This document shows, piece after piece, positions 8,630 to 18,600 of a stretch of 64,000 nt of DNA. The position numbers and the translations under genes were made by a program. The notes below the pieces were generated by a model. It did not search any database, was not told where the DNA came from, and was given only the letters and a program-made list of their open reading frames with translations. Where the stretch lies: assembly GCA_937876225.1 (NCBI GenBank), contig CALFIC010000078.1, forward strand, positions 36,694 to 100,693, written 5' to 3'. Origin of the DNA: an uncultured Chloroflexota bacterium. GTDB taxonomy: Bacteria; Chloroflexota; Chloroflexia; Chloroflexales; Roseiflexaceae. The stretch's first letter is position 1. The number at the start of each line of letters is the position of its first letter.

Positions 8630-10064
8630 CTCGCTGCCTTTCGCGCCACCAGTCCCGAAACGATTGTGGTGGAATTGCTGGGAAATCACGCATCGCCGTC
8701 CATTTGCCCAGAGGTCCAGGACCTTGTTCGATATATCCGTCATGCACAAAAGACCATTGCGCTAATTGCCCAGCATGTTGGGCAAGCTCATAGGTGTGTT
8801 GATGTGCAAATGTCGTCGCCATCGCCTTCATGCCCAAGTTTTCGCCATCAAACCAACTCTGTGGTTTGGTTTGCTTCTCGGCCACTACTTTGCCACGGAG
8901 ATGCACCAATACCTCGGGGATGTTGATCCGTACCGGGCAAACATCATAGCAGGCACCACACAACGACGAGGCATACGGTAATGAATCCGCATATGCAGTG
9001 CCCACTAATTGTGGTGTCAAAATCGCACCAATTGGACCAGGATATACCGATCCATAGGCATGACCACCCGTACGCTCATAGACAGGACAGACATTGATAC
9101 AGGCGCTACAGCGAATGCAATGTAATGTCTGACGACCGACCGAATCAGCAAGTACATCACTTCGACCATTATCGAGCAATACCAAATGAAATTCTTGGGG
9201 ACCATCATTGGCATGCACACCCGTCCAAATACTCGTATATGGATTCATACGTTCGCCAGTCGATGAGCGTGGTAATAGTTGCATAAACACACCGAGGTCT
9301 TGCCAGCGCGGCAGGATTTTTTCGATACCCATCACACTAATCAAAACTTCTGGCATCGTTAAACACATCCGCCCATTGCCTTCAGATTCCACGACACAGA
9401 CACTTCCTGTTTCTGCAATCGCAAAATTTGCACCACTGGTAGCCACCCGTACCGACATAAATTTCTCTCGCAAAAATTGACGCGCAGCTGCTGCTAATTC
9501 CGTTGGTTCATCGGTTAAATCTGGGAGGTTCATCGATTTCTGAAACAACGACCGTATTTCTGATCGGTTTTTATGGATTGCAGGTACAAGGATATGCGAT
9601 GATTTTTCATGCGCTAATTGGATAATTAATTCTGCCAAGTCCGTTTCGATCGCCGTTATCCCGGCTAATTCAAGCGCCTCATTCAAACGAATTTCATCTG
9701 TGGTCAAAGACTTTACTTTGATGATTTCTTTCGAACCAGTAGCATGAATCAATCGGGTTACAATTTCATTTGCTTCATGCGCATCTTTGGCCCAATGCAC
9801 ATGACCACCAGCACGGGTTATTGCGTCTTCTAGTTGCACTAAGTACGTATCGAGGTGTTGGAGCACATCATCTTTGATGTGCTGCCCTGCTACCCGCAAT
9901 GATTCCCAGTCTGAAAGTTCATTCACTACTGCAGCTCGTTTACCACGAATCGTTTGTGTTGCCTTACCCATATTGCGCCGCAATTGCGTATTTTGCAATG
10001 CAGTCTTAGCCCCCACTTCAAAGCGCGGCGCTAATTCAATGATGACCGATTCTGGTTTTTTCAT
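8622..10064 (-). CDS. lutB: Lactate utilization iron-sulfur protein B
   Basis: A 480-residue protein: an N-terminal LUD domain (about 60-290, with ATGSKEIIKVKSLTTDEI) followed by a ferredoxin-like region. Two cysteine clusters are present, CIRCSACINVCP near residue 315 and CGACYDVCP near 373, enough for two [4Fe-4S] clusters. A C-terminal helical part follows. LutB is the central electron-transfer subunit of the LutABC complex that oxidises L-lactate in the cytosol. AGGAG precedes the ATG and lies within the end of lutA, 3 bases after whose stop lutB begins. Length fits the family (about 470). Confidence 0.95.
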   Translation of the reverse strand: MKKPESVIIELAPRFEVGAKTALQNTQLRRNMGKATQTIRGKRAAVVNELSDWESLRVAGQHIKDDVLQHLDTYLVQLEDAITRAGGHVHWAKDAHEANEIVTRLIHATGSKEIIKVKSLTTDEIRLNEALELAGITAIETDLAELIIQLAHEKSSHILVPAIHKNRSEIRSLFQKSMNLPDLTDEPTELAAAARQFLREKFMSVRVATSGANFAIAETGSVCVVESEGNGRMCLTMPEVLISVMGIEKILPRWQDLGVFMQLLPRSSTGERMNPYTSIWTGVHANDGPQEFHLVLLDNGRSDVLADSVGRQTLHCIRCSACINVCPVYERTGGHAYGSVYPGPIGAILTPQLVGTAYADSLPYASSLCGACYDVCPVRINIPEVLVHLRGKVVAEKQTKPQSWFDGENLGMKAMATTFAHQHTYELAQHAGQLAQWSFVHDGYIEQGPGPLGKWTAMRDFPAIPPQSFRDWWRERQRDE

Positions 10065-10067
10065 TAT

Positions 10068-10796
10068 CTACTCCTGTGCCGCAAGAATTTCTGCAAGATG
10101 TGCAATCCGCACCCCGCTGCGTTGGCGATGCAAAGCCCCTCCAATATGCATCAAACACGAGTTGTCAGCCGCCACACACACCTCTGCCCGCGTATCCAAT
10201 ATGTGCCGAATCTTATCACCCAGCATCGCCATCGATGTATCTGCATTCTTTACTGCAAATGTCCCACCAAACCCACAACATTCATTTGATTGGGTCAGTG
10301 GAACATAATCAATTCCACGTACTGCCCGCAATAATTGTTCCGGAGCATCACCCACTTTAATTCCTCGTAAAGAATGACAGGTAGGATGATATGTAACTCG
10401 GTGCGGGTAATATGCACCAACATCTTGTATCCCCAGTCGATTTACGATAAACTCCGAAAATTCAAATACCCGATCTGCTAACAATGCAACCTCATTTGCA
10501 AGCTTAGTGTCCTGGTGTACCTCAGCCGCAAAACGATACATGTCACGAACCATGCCAACACACGATGCAGACGGTGATACAATCACTTCATATTGCGAAA
10601 ATATCTCTACAAACCGCCGGATTAATGGCATCGCTTCAGCCTGGTATCCTGTATTAAAATGCATCTGCCCACAACACGTTTGTTCTTCTGGAAACATCAC
10701 CTGATGACCTAATCGTTCTACGATCGACACAACAGCCTTCCCTGTGTTGGGAAATAATGTGTCATTAAAACACGTAATAAAGAGCGCAACCTGCAT
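10068..10796 (-). CDS. lutA: Lactate utilization protein A (CCG-domain protein)
   Basis: A 242-residue protein with two cysteine-rich CCG domains: EEQTCCGQMHFNTG near residue 38 and NECCGFGGTFA near residue 170, each with a preceding Cys (FITCFND; YHPTCHSLRG). This pair is the mark of the LutA/GlpC/HdrB group, which binds Fe-S clusters and accepts electrons from lactate or glycerol-3-phosphate oxidation. It is the first gene of the lutABC operon. GAGGGTAAC precedes the ATG. No lactate permease or LutR regulator is seen near it. Confidence 0.93.
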   Translation of the reverse strand: MQVALFITCFNDTLFPNTGKAVVSIVERLGHQVMFPEEQTCCGQMHFNTGYQAEAMPLIRRFVEIFSQYEVIVSPSASCVGMVRDMYRFAAEVHQDTKLANEVALLADRVFEFSEFIVNRLGIQDVGAYYPHRVTYHPTCHSLRGIKVGDAPEQLLRAVRGIDYVPLTQSNECCGFGGTFAVKNADTSMAMLGDKIRHILDTRAEVCVAADNSCLMHIGGALHRQRSGVRIAHLAEILAAQE

Positions 10797-10829
10797 GTTA
10801 CCCTCGCATAAACAAATTCTTTCACCATT

Positions 10830-10848
10830 CTACACGAATCACGTGTAG
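10830..10848 (-). promoter_or_regulatory. Candidate operator upstream of lutABC
   Basis: The inverted repeat CTACACG-aatca-CGTGTAG (7-5-7) lies 34-52 bases upstream of the lutA start, just before the first parS palindrome. Its position suits a repressor site for the lut operon, but no regulator is identified here. Confidence 0.4.
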
Positions 10849-10852
10849 TGCA

Positions 10853-10890
10853 CACATACAAATTGTTTCACGTGAAACAATTTGTATGTG
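10853..10890. promoter_or_regulatory. parS: parS site 1 inside a 38-bp perfect palindrome
   Basis: The core TGTTTCACGTGAAACA (10864-10879) is the widely conserved ParB-binding centromere sequence. Base pairing extends perfectly 11 bases further on each side, giving a 38-bp perfect palindrome centred between 10871 and 10872. ParB, encoded 1.9 kb away, is expected to load as a CTP-dependent clamp here. Confidence 0.95.
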
Positions 10891-11509
10891 CGATCATCGA
10901 CACCCACAAACACACTAGCACGTCGACCTAACACACTCAAACCATCACATTTATCTATGTCATCGTACAACAAATCTACTCATACACACGACACAATCAC
11001 ATATCACACAATGATCAAAGTGGTTAGTCCATTCATGTACCACAAACACCCTCATGCCGGTTGTTTATACACACCCAACATCATCCTCGCCAACAAATCA
11101 TCACACTTACTCGGTGTACATCAAATATCACGTGTAAGCACCATATCGATCTACACATCCTCATGTCTGGCATACCAATCATTACCATGCGTATTTCCCA
11201 ATCATCAGAATTATTAAGCACACTTCATCATCTGCAACAGACACAATTAACCTTCATCCCAATATAATAGACTTATCCCTACCATTAATCATGGCCAGCA
11301 CACACATATACAACCAAACATTTTTCATACTGTGCAGCCCTCATTAACTCCGTTGTTAGAGACATTTCTACATACACCAACAATTCATGTAAGCAACATG
11401 TTTGCCCACACCAATACTAATATGCGAACTATACTATGTTCCAATGTCGTACAAGCAGATCTACTGACATTGCTTTCTCTGGGTTTTTATTAGCACTAAT
11501 TGATGGTGG

Positions 11510-11531
11510 AATTGTTTCACGTGAAACAATT
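11510..11531. promoter_or_regulatory. parS: parS site 2 (22-bp palindrome)
   Basis: The core TGTTTCACGTGAAACA is at 11513-11528, with three more paired bases on each side. It lies in the gap upstream of parA, 649 bp from site 1. Confidence 0.95.
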
Positions 11532-11717
11532 TGATCTGTATTATGCCTTCATTGAACCCCAAAAACACCTTTTAAATCAGTTCATGAGCACTACTTCGTT
11601 ACTGAAATTTTCGTCTCTTCGATTGATTGAACATGAATATCAACATGATGCTGGTTTGTATTTTGACATATCGGTGTAATAATCCAGCGCACATCGTTAC
11701 AAAATAATAAAACCACA

Positions 11718-11769
11718 TATCAACCTTGCTAAAATTGTTTCACGTGAAACAATTTTAGCAAGGTTGATA
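11718..11769. promoter_or_regulatory. parS: parS site 3 inside a 52-bp perfect palindrome
   Basis: The core TGTTTCACGTGAAACA is at 11736-11751. The flanks are perfectly complementary for 18 further bases on each side (left arm starts TATCAACCTTGCTAAAA), so the full palindrome is 52 bp with no spacer, centred between 11743 and 11744. It lies 160 bp upstream of parA. ParB bound here could also act on the parAB promoter. Confidence 0.95.
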
Positions 11770-11929
11770 CGACAGAGTTACATATATATAGTACAATCAA
11801 CATATAATAACGGAGCAAAATTTTGCAATACAAAAACAAACCGTACCTTTTGGAGTCGTTTAGACGGTAATAGAGTGGTACACATTAAGCAGTAATCTCG
11901 TGTAATCGACAATTGATAGGAGTTGCGTT

Positions 11930-12748
11930 GTGACCGTACTCAATCAGACGCTTCAATCACCTCGCGCAGGCATTATTATTGCTTGTATGAATCAAAAAGG
12001 GGGGGTAGGAAAAACCACCACAGCTGTTAATCTTTGCGGAGAGTTTGCCAGACACAATCTGAAAGTATTGCTCATTGATTGTGATGCGCAAGGAAATGCA
12101 GCAACCAGTCTAGGGATTTCAAAGCGAGATCTCGAGTATACGACATACGAAGTCATCATGGCATCACACACCGCACAACAGACAATTCAACCAACCCGAC
12201 GCGCAAATTATGATATCATCGCTGCCAGTGAGCGGCTATCTGGCGTACAAGTTGAACTTGTTGATGTAGAACAACGTGAACATCGTTTAGCAGCGGCTCT
12301 CGAACCAATTCGGCAATACTACGACATCATTATGCTCGATTGTCCACCAGCATTAGGCTTTGTTTCTATTAATGCCTTAGTTGCAGCAAACACGATTTGC
12401 ATTCCATTACAATGTGAGTTTCTCGCGCTCGAAGGTTTAGCACAACTCAAAAACATTATTGATCGTGTACACAGCCACCTCAATCCTCGACTTTCGATTC
12501 TTGGTGTAGTAATGACAATGTACGATGGTCGTACAAATCTTGCCCAACAAGTTGTAGATGAAGTACGCCGTTATTTTCCGGTGCACATTTGTCACGTGCC
12601 GATTCCTCGGAGTATTCGCGCTAGTGAGGCACCAAGCTACGGGCAAATGTTATATGAGTACGATCCAGAAGGTCGAGCCACTCGTGCCTATACGAGTGTT
12701 GCCGAAGAATTGATGCAACGATTAAATCTCGTAGGAGGACAGCGATGA
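11930..12748 (+). CDS. parA: Chromosome-partitioning ATPase ParA (Soj)
   Basis: A 272-residue deviant Walker-type ATPase. The P-loop KGGVGKTT is at residues 23-30 with the signature Lys; the A' box follows (LLIDCDAQGNAATSLG) and Walker B is DIIMLDCPPALG. ParA binds the nucleoid non-specifically and is released by ParB-parS, which moves sister origins apart. The start is GTG at 11930, preceded by TAGGAG at a good distance. The stop overlaps the parB start (ATGA), which ties their expression. Three parS sites lie directly upstream. Length is normal for the chromosomal Soj type. Confidence 0.96.
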   Translation: MTVLNQTLQSPRAGIIIACMNQKGGVGKTTTAVNLCGEFARHNLKVLLIDCDAQGNAATSLGISKRDLEYTTYEVIMASHTAQQTIQPTRRANYDIIAASERLSGVQVELVDVEQREHRLAAALEPIRQYYDIIMLDCPPALGFVSINALVAANTICIPLQCEFLALEGLAQLKNIIDRVHSHLNPRLSILGVVMTMYDGRTNLAQQVVDEVRRYFPVHICHVPIPRSIRASEAPSYGQMLYEYDPEGRATRAYTSVAEELMQRLNLVGGQR

Positions 12749-13680
12749 CCAAGCGACGTGGCGGATTAGGGAGTGGGCTCGATGCGCTCCTTCCCAATAC
12801 ATCAATGAATCCGAGTAGTGATAACACATCAATTCGTGAAATACCGATTGGCGATATACGACCCAATCGCTATCAACCACGGAAAACATTTGATGAACAA
12901 GCAATCATCGATTTGGCCGAGTCAATCAAAGAGCACGGTATCGTTCAACCACTCTTAGTAACCCGATTACCAAGTGGCGGTTATGAATTAATCGCTGGTG
13001 AACGTCGCTTACGGGCTGCCATTCAAGCAAAGTTAACTGTTGTTCCGGTAGTTATTCGTGAGAGCACTCCCCAAGAGATGCTTGAAATCGCTATTATCGA
13101 AAACATCCAGCGTGCAGATCTTAATCCGATGGAAGAAGCATTAGCCTACCAAGCACTCAAAGATGAATTCAATCTCAGCGATGAATTAATTGCCAAACGC
13201 ATGGGTAAGGCGAGTCGTGTTCAAATCACAAATACACGCCGGTTGTTACGGTTAATTGATTCTGCCCAAATAGCACTACGTGCTGGACAAATCAGTGCTG
13301 GTCATGGACGTGCACTGCTAAAGGTTGATGACCCACAAGACCAACATACGATGCTCGATTGGATTATGCGCGAAAATATGACTGTACGCGAAACCGAGCA
13401 GCTTACCGATCAGCCATTTTCAGAACAAACAATCCGCACGCAAATCGCAAAGTTACGCGGTGCAACCACAAATAATCCAGATACAACAACAGGGAAGCCA
13501 CCAAAACAAGTCGTAGATTTGATTGACGAAACTAGTATTGATGATCGGAATATTGCCAAGGAACTAGAAAACCGCTTGTCAACGCCAGTAACAATCCAAC
13601 GTACGCCTCGTGATGTCCGGCTGACCCTGGTATTCCATACACATGAGAAGCTCCAGGAATTTTTGGATATGTTTAACTAA
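12745..13680 (+). CDS. parB: Chromosome-partitioning protein ParB (Spo0J)
   Basis: A 311-residue DNA-binding CTPase that loads at parS. The N-terminal segment (TKRRGGLGSGLDALLP) contacts ParA. The CTP-binding region has RPNRYQPRKTFDE and GERRLRAA (about residues 90-97), then IIENIQRADLNPMEEA. The helix-turn-helix (LSDELIAKRMGKASRVQITN) recognises parS, and the C-terminal part (from about 255) dimerises. All motifs of the chromosomal class are intact. It overlaps parA by 4 bases. The matching binding sites at 10864, 11513, 11736 and 57532 support function. Confidence 0.96.
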   Translation: MTKRRGGLGSGLDALLPNTSMNPSSDNTSIREIPIGDIRPNRYQPRKTFDEQAIIDLAESIKEHGIVQPLLVTRLPSGGYELIAGERRLRAAIQAKLTVVPVVIRESTPQEMLEIAIIENIQRADLNPMEEALAYQALKDEFNLSDELIAKRMGKASRVQITNTRRLLRLIDSAQIALRAGQISAGHGRALLKVDDPQDQHTMLDWIMRENMTVRETEQLTDQPFSEQTIRTQIAKLRGATTNNPDTTTGKPPKQVVDLIDETSIDDRNIAKELENRLSTPVTIQRTPRDVRLTLVFHTHEKLQEFLDMFN

Positions 13681-13733
13681 TCGCATCGTGTTTCAGGTTT
13701 ATTCTATTGGGACCTGGTATTGCGAGGGGTACC

Positions 13734-15512
13734 ATGCTTATTGAACTTAGTATTACGAATTTTGCAATAATTGAACAGGTAAATCTACGCTTCCATGCAG
13801 GATTTACCGTATTGAGCGGCGAAACCGGCGCAGGGAAATCGATTATTATCGATGCGCTTGGTATGCTTCGTGGTGATCGTTTTGATGTAGGGTATATTCG
13901 CACACACAGCGACAAAGCACGCATTGAAGGTGTTTTCCATGTCGATAAACAAAGTGCTGTGCACCAATTACTCGAAGATCATGGACTCAATGACGAAGAC
14001 GAAGACCAGATTATCATCCTCCGTGAAATAGCCCGTGATACCGGGCGTACAATCACCCGAATTAATGGTCGCGCCGTAAACAATAGTGTCCTTCGTGAAC
14101 TAGGGACAAGTCTCATCGATATCCAAGGACAACATGAGGGAATGTCATTATTTAATTCCAAAACACATCTTGATATGCTTGACCGTTTTGGAAAACTCAT
14201 GCCGCTTCGACAACAAGTATCTGAGTACGTAGCACAACTCCGCACCATCCGCCAAGAATTAGCATCGCTACGACAGGCGGCCCAACAACGCAATGAACGG
14301 ATCGCCGAATTAATGCAACTGCGTGATGATGTATTGTCTGCGGCGCTCGTAGACGGCGAAGAAGAGCGGCTCACACAAGAACGCGCCCTCATTCATAATG
14401 GCGCGCGGATTACTGAGCTCGTCTCGAGCGCCTATCAACTACTCAATAATGACGAACGTCATTCTCGTGCGTTTGTCACTGCGTCAGTGTTGCTTAGTCA
14501 AAACTTGAGTGATCTGGCCAAAATTGACCCAGAGGCCGAATCGCTCGTAAATCAAAGCACTGATATCCAGTACGCAATTGAAGAACTACTCAGTGCAGTG
14601 CGGAATTATCGTGATCGCATTGATTTTGACCCACAACGCATTGAAGAAATCGAAGATCGTATCACTGTGCTACGGATGATTCAACGCAAATATCGTGCCA
14701 CCATTACTGAATTAATCCAACGGGCAAGTCACGCTAATGAGGAAATCGAACGCCTCGAACATAGCGCCGAACATATTGCCCAACTCGAACAACAAGAACA
14801 ATTGTTACGCCGCAAAACAGGCCAACTCGCGCAACAATTGTCTGCAAAACGAGCCGACAGCGCCAAAGTACTGGCACACGCAGTAGAACAATCTGCGCGT
14901 GATCTTGCAATGACACATGTCCGATTCCAAGTCCAACAACAAACAATCCCTGCACTCGATGGTATTATTATCACGTTACCGAACGGCGATTCACAAACTG
15001 TTGCCTATGACCGTACCGGCATCGATAAAGTTGAGTTTTTAATTGCGCCAAACCCTGGCGAAGAACTTAAATCACTCGCCAAAACAGCATCTGGTGGTGA
15101 AGGGTCGCGACTCTTCCTTGCACTCAAAGCCGTGTTGTCACAAGTTGATACCGTCGAAACAATGGTATTTGATGAGGTCGATACCGGCGTTGGTGGACGG
15201 GCAGGTTTTGTGGTCGGAGAAAAACTGTGGCAAATTAGTCGCCATCATCAAGTCCTCTGTATCTCGCACCTCGCACAAGTAGCGACATTCGGTGATAGTC
15301 ATTTCGCCATCACCAAACGCATTTCAGCCGAACGTACAGCTACCCATGTCGCACCGCTTTCTCAACATGATCGCATTGACGAAATAGCAGCGATGCTCGA
15401 TGGTCATCCTGTTACAGACCAAAGTCGCTTGGTAGCTCGCGATATGCTACATCGAGCCCAACAACTCAAATCAAATCATGTAATCCCAGGAGTCGTACAA
15501 TCTTCGTCATAA
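13734..15512 (+). CDS. recN: DNA repair protein RecN
   Basis: A 592-residue SMC-like ATPase used in double-strand-break repair. N-terminal Walker A is GETGAGKS (residues 29-36); a long antiparallel coiled coil (about 150-380) follows. The C-terminal half has the ABC signature region (ASGGEGSRLFLALKAVLS) and Walker B with catalytic Glu (TMVFDEVDTGVGGRAG), then LCISHLAQVATFGD. The ATG at 13734 follows GCGAGGGG and begins with the conserved MLIELSITNFAIIE; an in-frame TTG at 13707 is less likely. It follows parB by 53 bases and could share its transcript. A hairpin follows. Confidence 0.96.
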   Translation: MLIELSITNFAIIEQVNLRFHAGFTVLSGETGAGKSIIIDALGMLRGDRFDVGYIRTHSDKARIEGVFHVDKQSAVHQLLEDHGLNDEDEDQIIILREIARDTGRTITRINGRAVNNSVLRELGTSLIDIQGQHEGMSLFNSKTHLDMLDRFGKLMPLRQQVSEYVAQLRTIRQELASLRQAAQQRNERIAELMQLRDDVLSAALVDGEEERLTQERALIHNGARITELVSSAYQLLNNDERHSRAFVTASVLLSQNLSDLAKIDPEAESLVNQSTDIQYAIEELLSAVRNYRDRIDFDPQRIEEIEDRITVLRMIQRKYRATITELIQRASHANEEIERLEHSAEHIAQLEQQEQLLRRKTGQLAQQLSAKRADSAKVLAHAVEQSARDLAMTHVRFQVQQQTIPALDGIIITLPNGDSQTVAYDRTGIDKVEFLIAPNPGEELKSLAKTASGGEGSRLFLALKAVLSQVDTVETMVFDEVDTGVGGRAGFVVGEKLWQISRHHQVLCISHLAQVATFGDSHFAITKRISAERTATHVAPLSQHDRIDEIAAMLDGHPVTDQSRLVARDMLHRAQQLKSNHVIPGVVQSSS

Positions 15513-15516
15513 GCAT

Positions 15517-15548
15517 TGCACCCGCATAATAGTATTTATGCGGGTGCA
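15517..15548 (+). terminator. Hairpin terminator after recN
   Basis: The 13-bp perfect stem TGCACCCGCATAA / TTATGCGGGTGCA has a 6-base loop and lies 5 bases after the recN stop. The T-tract is weak (TCTATTTGG), so efficiency is uncertain. Confidence 0.7.
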
Positions 15549-15673
15549 TCTATTTGGTTGATTGGTTCGTGAGTATTTGTACAGTCTGACACGCTACCCG
15601 CATAACTAACACTTGCAGTATGTACAGTAGTGGGATCTGTTTTTAGTATTTTTTTCATACAAAATCGGAGGCT

Positions 15674-18600
15674 ATGGTGCCCAATTCTTCACCTTTTGTT
15701 GTCTGGTGTCGGCGCGTAATCGAATTTGGTTGGTTATTTACAATTGTGTTTATTCCGTCGTATTTCAATCTCCTCTCATCACGACATTTTGAGCCAGACA
15801 AAGCCATCCTATTGCGTGCAATTGTGACGGTACTCTCCGCTATTGCTATCATGCAGTGGATCTATACTGCGGCAAATACACCACCACAAAACACCACCGC
15901 AAAACAAATTTCTTGGCAACAATGGCTCCGTACATACCCGCTGGTAATCGCTATTATTGCCTATGTTGTCGTGTTTTTGTTGGCCACAGCAACGTCAGTC
16001 GTACCAAGCGTATCGTGGTGGGGATCTTATCAACGGCTCCAAGGAACCTATACGAATTTATCGTATATTGTTTTGGGATTGCTGATAGTCCGTTATCTCA
16101 CCACTCGCGAACAACTATTGCGACTAACCGGCATAATTGTGTTGTCTGCAATTATTCCAACCTATTATGGATTTATCCAACACTTAGAACTTGATCCATT
16201 ACCATGGAAAGGCGACGTAATTACCCGCGTTGCATCCACCATGGGTAATTCGATTTTTATTGCTGCCTATTTAATTTTGGTTGTCCCGCTGGCAATTGCC
16301 TTTGCGATTTCGCATTTGCAAAAAGCCCAAATCCAATCAACCCAACCACGTTTTTTTGCCTGGCAATGGGTACTCGGATATCTATTTGCAATTATCGGTG
16401 CGTTTGTGATTGCCTTCGCGGCAATGCAATTTGGTGCAGTGGTACGTGCCATCGATGTACGCTTTTGGTGGGTCTATCCAGGCTCTTTAGTCTGTGCGAC
16501 CGCAGCCTTACTCTTGCCAGCATGGCCAATGCATCGTTCACCAAATCAACGCATTATCATATTCATCCCTGCAATCATTACCATTGTGTATGTCATCATC
16601 ACGAGCTTGTCTGCAGCAACAAGTGAAGGCGTCCAATTTATTGCACCGAGTGCAGATCGTTTTGGTGCAAATTGGCAATTGTGGTTGGTTGCAGCAGTGT
16701 TGCTACAACTCGCCGCCACGGGTTGTTTTGTCATCGCACCAAAAGGGGTCGACGCAGCACCCCTTATCCATTGGGCCGCTGGGATAGGAAGCATCGTCAT
16801 CGGTGCAAGTATGCTCCTGACTATTTTTTTCACCCAAAGTCGTGGTCCCTGGATTGGTGGTGGGGTAGGGATTTTTACCTTTATCACCCTCTATCTCATT
16901 GATTTAATGAGAAACTCTCCTACGCACGCCCAACGGGCAAAACGACTTTTGTTGATAGAATCTGTTGGATTTGTTAGTATTTTGGCATTTTTGTTGGTAT
17001 TCAACTTTGCCAATATTTCTGCACTAAAACCACTACGCGATATGCCATATATCGGTCGTATGGGAAAATTATTTGATGTCAGTGCTGGTACCACTGGTGA
17101 TGTTCGTATGAAAATCTGGTTTGGCGATGCAAATGCAGGTGGTACCCTCGGATTAATTAAATCAAATCCCGTGCGTACGGTGATTGGTTGGGGTCCCGAA
17201 AGCATGTTTGTGGCCTATACTCCTTTTTATCCACCAACCCTTGCACACGAAGAATCTCGTAGTGCATCGCCCGACCGTTCACACCAAGCATTACTCGATG
17301 AGCTCGTCAACAAAGGTATCCTTGGGTTATTGAGCTATTTGGCAGTAATTGGCTTTGCGATTGGATTAGCTTTCAAATTACTCCGGCGAAATTCACTTAC
17401 TGCCGAACAACGAATATTCGTTATTTCAGCATTGAGTATAATTGTCGCCCACAATATCGAAGGCCAAGTCGGGATTCCTATCGTCGTGACCTTGATGTTT
17501 TTATGGTTAGCCATTGCACTACTCTTGGTGATCGATTTTCAAACCACACCCGTAAGCGCACCAGCCGAGATAGCAATTACACCCGAAGAAACCAAACCAA
17601 CACCTGCAGTTGCAACCACAAACCGGCGCCGTAATCCGCAACGCACACAACCATCTCCAACCCGCAATACATCAACACGTACCGAAGGAAATATTGGTGT
17701 GTGGGCTTTTTGTGCCGTGGTGTTGATTCTCGGTCTAACAATTGCATGGACGTGTAATCTCGACAATGCCCTTGCCGATATGCGCTTCCAGCAAGGCCAA
17801 AACTACACCGACAGTGCTAATGCGTCTGGGAATCTCGATCAACAAATTATTGGCATGACCTACTATACCGACGCAATTCGCATGGAACCCGACCAAGATT
17901 TGTATTACCTCAATCTTGGCCGTTCTTTGCTCAAATATGCCGATGTGCGCCGCAGTCAACCACCCACAACGACCGTACCCGTACAACCCATCAACTTGAA
18001 TGCACTCATTCAACAACAAACTCCAGCTGACCTGCAAGCATTCCTTGCCCCTCTTACCGCAAGTGAAGCAACCCAATATGCCGAAGCAACCTTACTCAAG
18101 GCGCATGCACTTAACCCACTCAATAAAGACCATTTTGCCAATATGGCGCGCCTCTATATTTTTTGGTATACCCGCATTGAAGCCAAACCCGAAATACTCC
18201 AAAAAGCCTTGCAATGGTTTCATGATGGCGTCGATATTGCCCCCAAAGATGTAACGATTCTCAATGAATACATTGAATCGCTCCTCACCTATGCAGATAG
18301 CATCAAAACTAGTGATCCCGCCACTGCCAAAAAAACTATCGCCGATGCAGATCAGCTCTTGCAACGTTCACTTGCGCTCGACAATAAGTACGTCGATACC
18401 ACACTACGTCAAGCCAATGTGTTACGCGCAACTGGAGAATACACGAAAGCCGTGTCTATATATATACCGCTTATTGTTAAAAATCCACGCATACTTGATT
18501 CACAAATTACAACAATTATTCGCCAACTTGCAACACTACCAGATTTGCTCGCACAAATCCGTGATGCATACAACACCAATCTCAAAGCATCTGATACACT

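Larger units (their letters stand above)
10891..11929. other. Gene desert between lutA and parA, strongly C- and A-rich on the + strand
   Basis: Apart from the parS sites annotated separately, about 1 kb has no credible gene. The + strand is G-poor: bases 10921-10980 contain 19 C and 4 G. An open frame at 10882-11217 starts inside the parS palindrome, lacks a ribosome site and has a His/Thr/Ser-rich composition unlike the neighbours. One TTATACACA DnaA-box match occurs at 11065-11073. The stretch nearest parA should hold its promoter; a TATAAT at 11803-11808 is the best -10, without a convincing -35. Confidence 0.7.

Noticed and set aside
11065..11073. TTATACACA near parS as a second origin
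   Set aside because: A single DnaA-box match is not a cluster, and the much denser cluster at 28.6-29.0 kb explains origin signals better.
10882..11217. Open frame of 111 codons in the parS gene desert
   Set aside because: It starts inside a parS palindrome, has no ribosome site, and shows a His/Thr/Ser-rich composition caused by the C/A-rich strand.
16546..16887. Minus-strand open frames inside the O-antigen ligase gene and similar long antisense frames
   Set aside because: They are opposite-strand shadows of well-supported genes without start signals or motifs.
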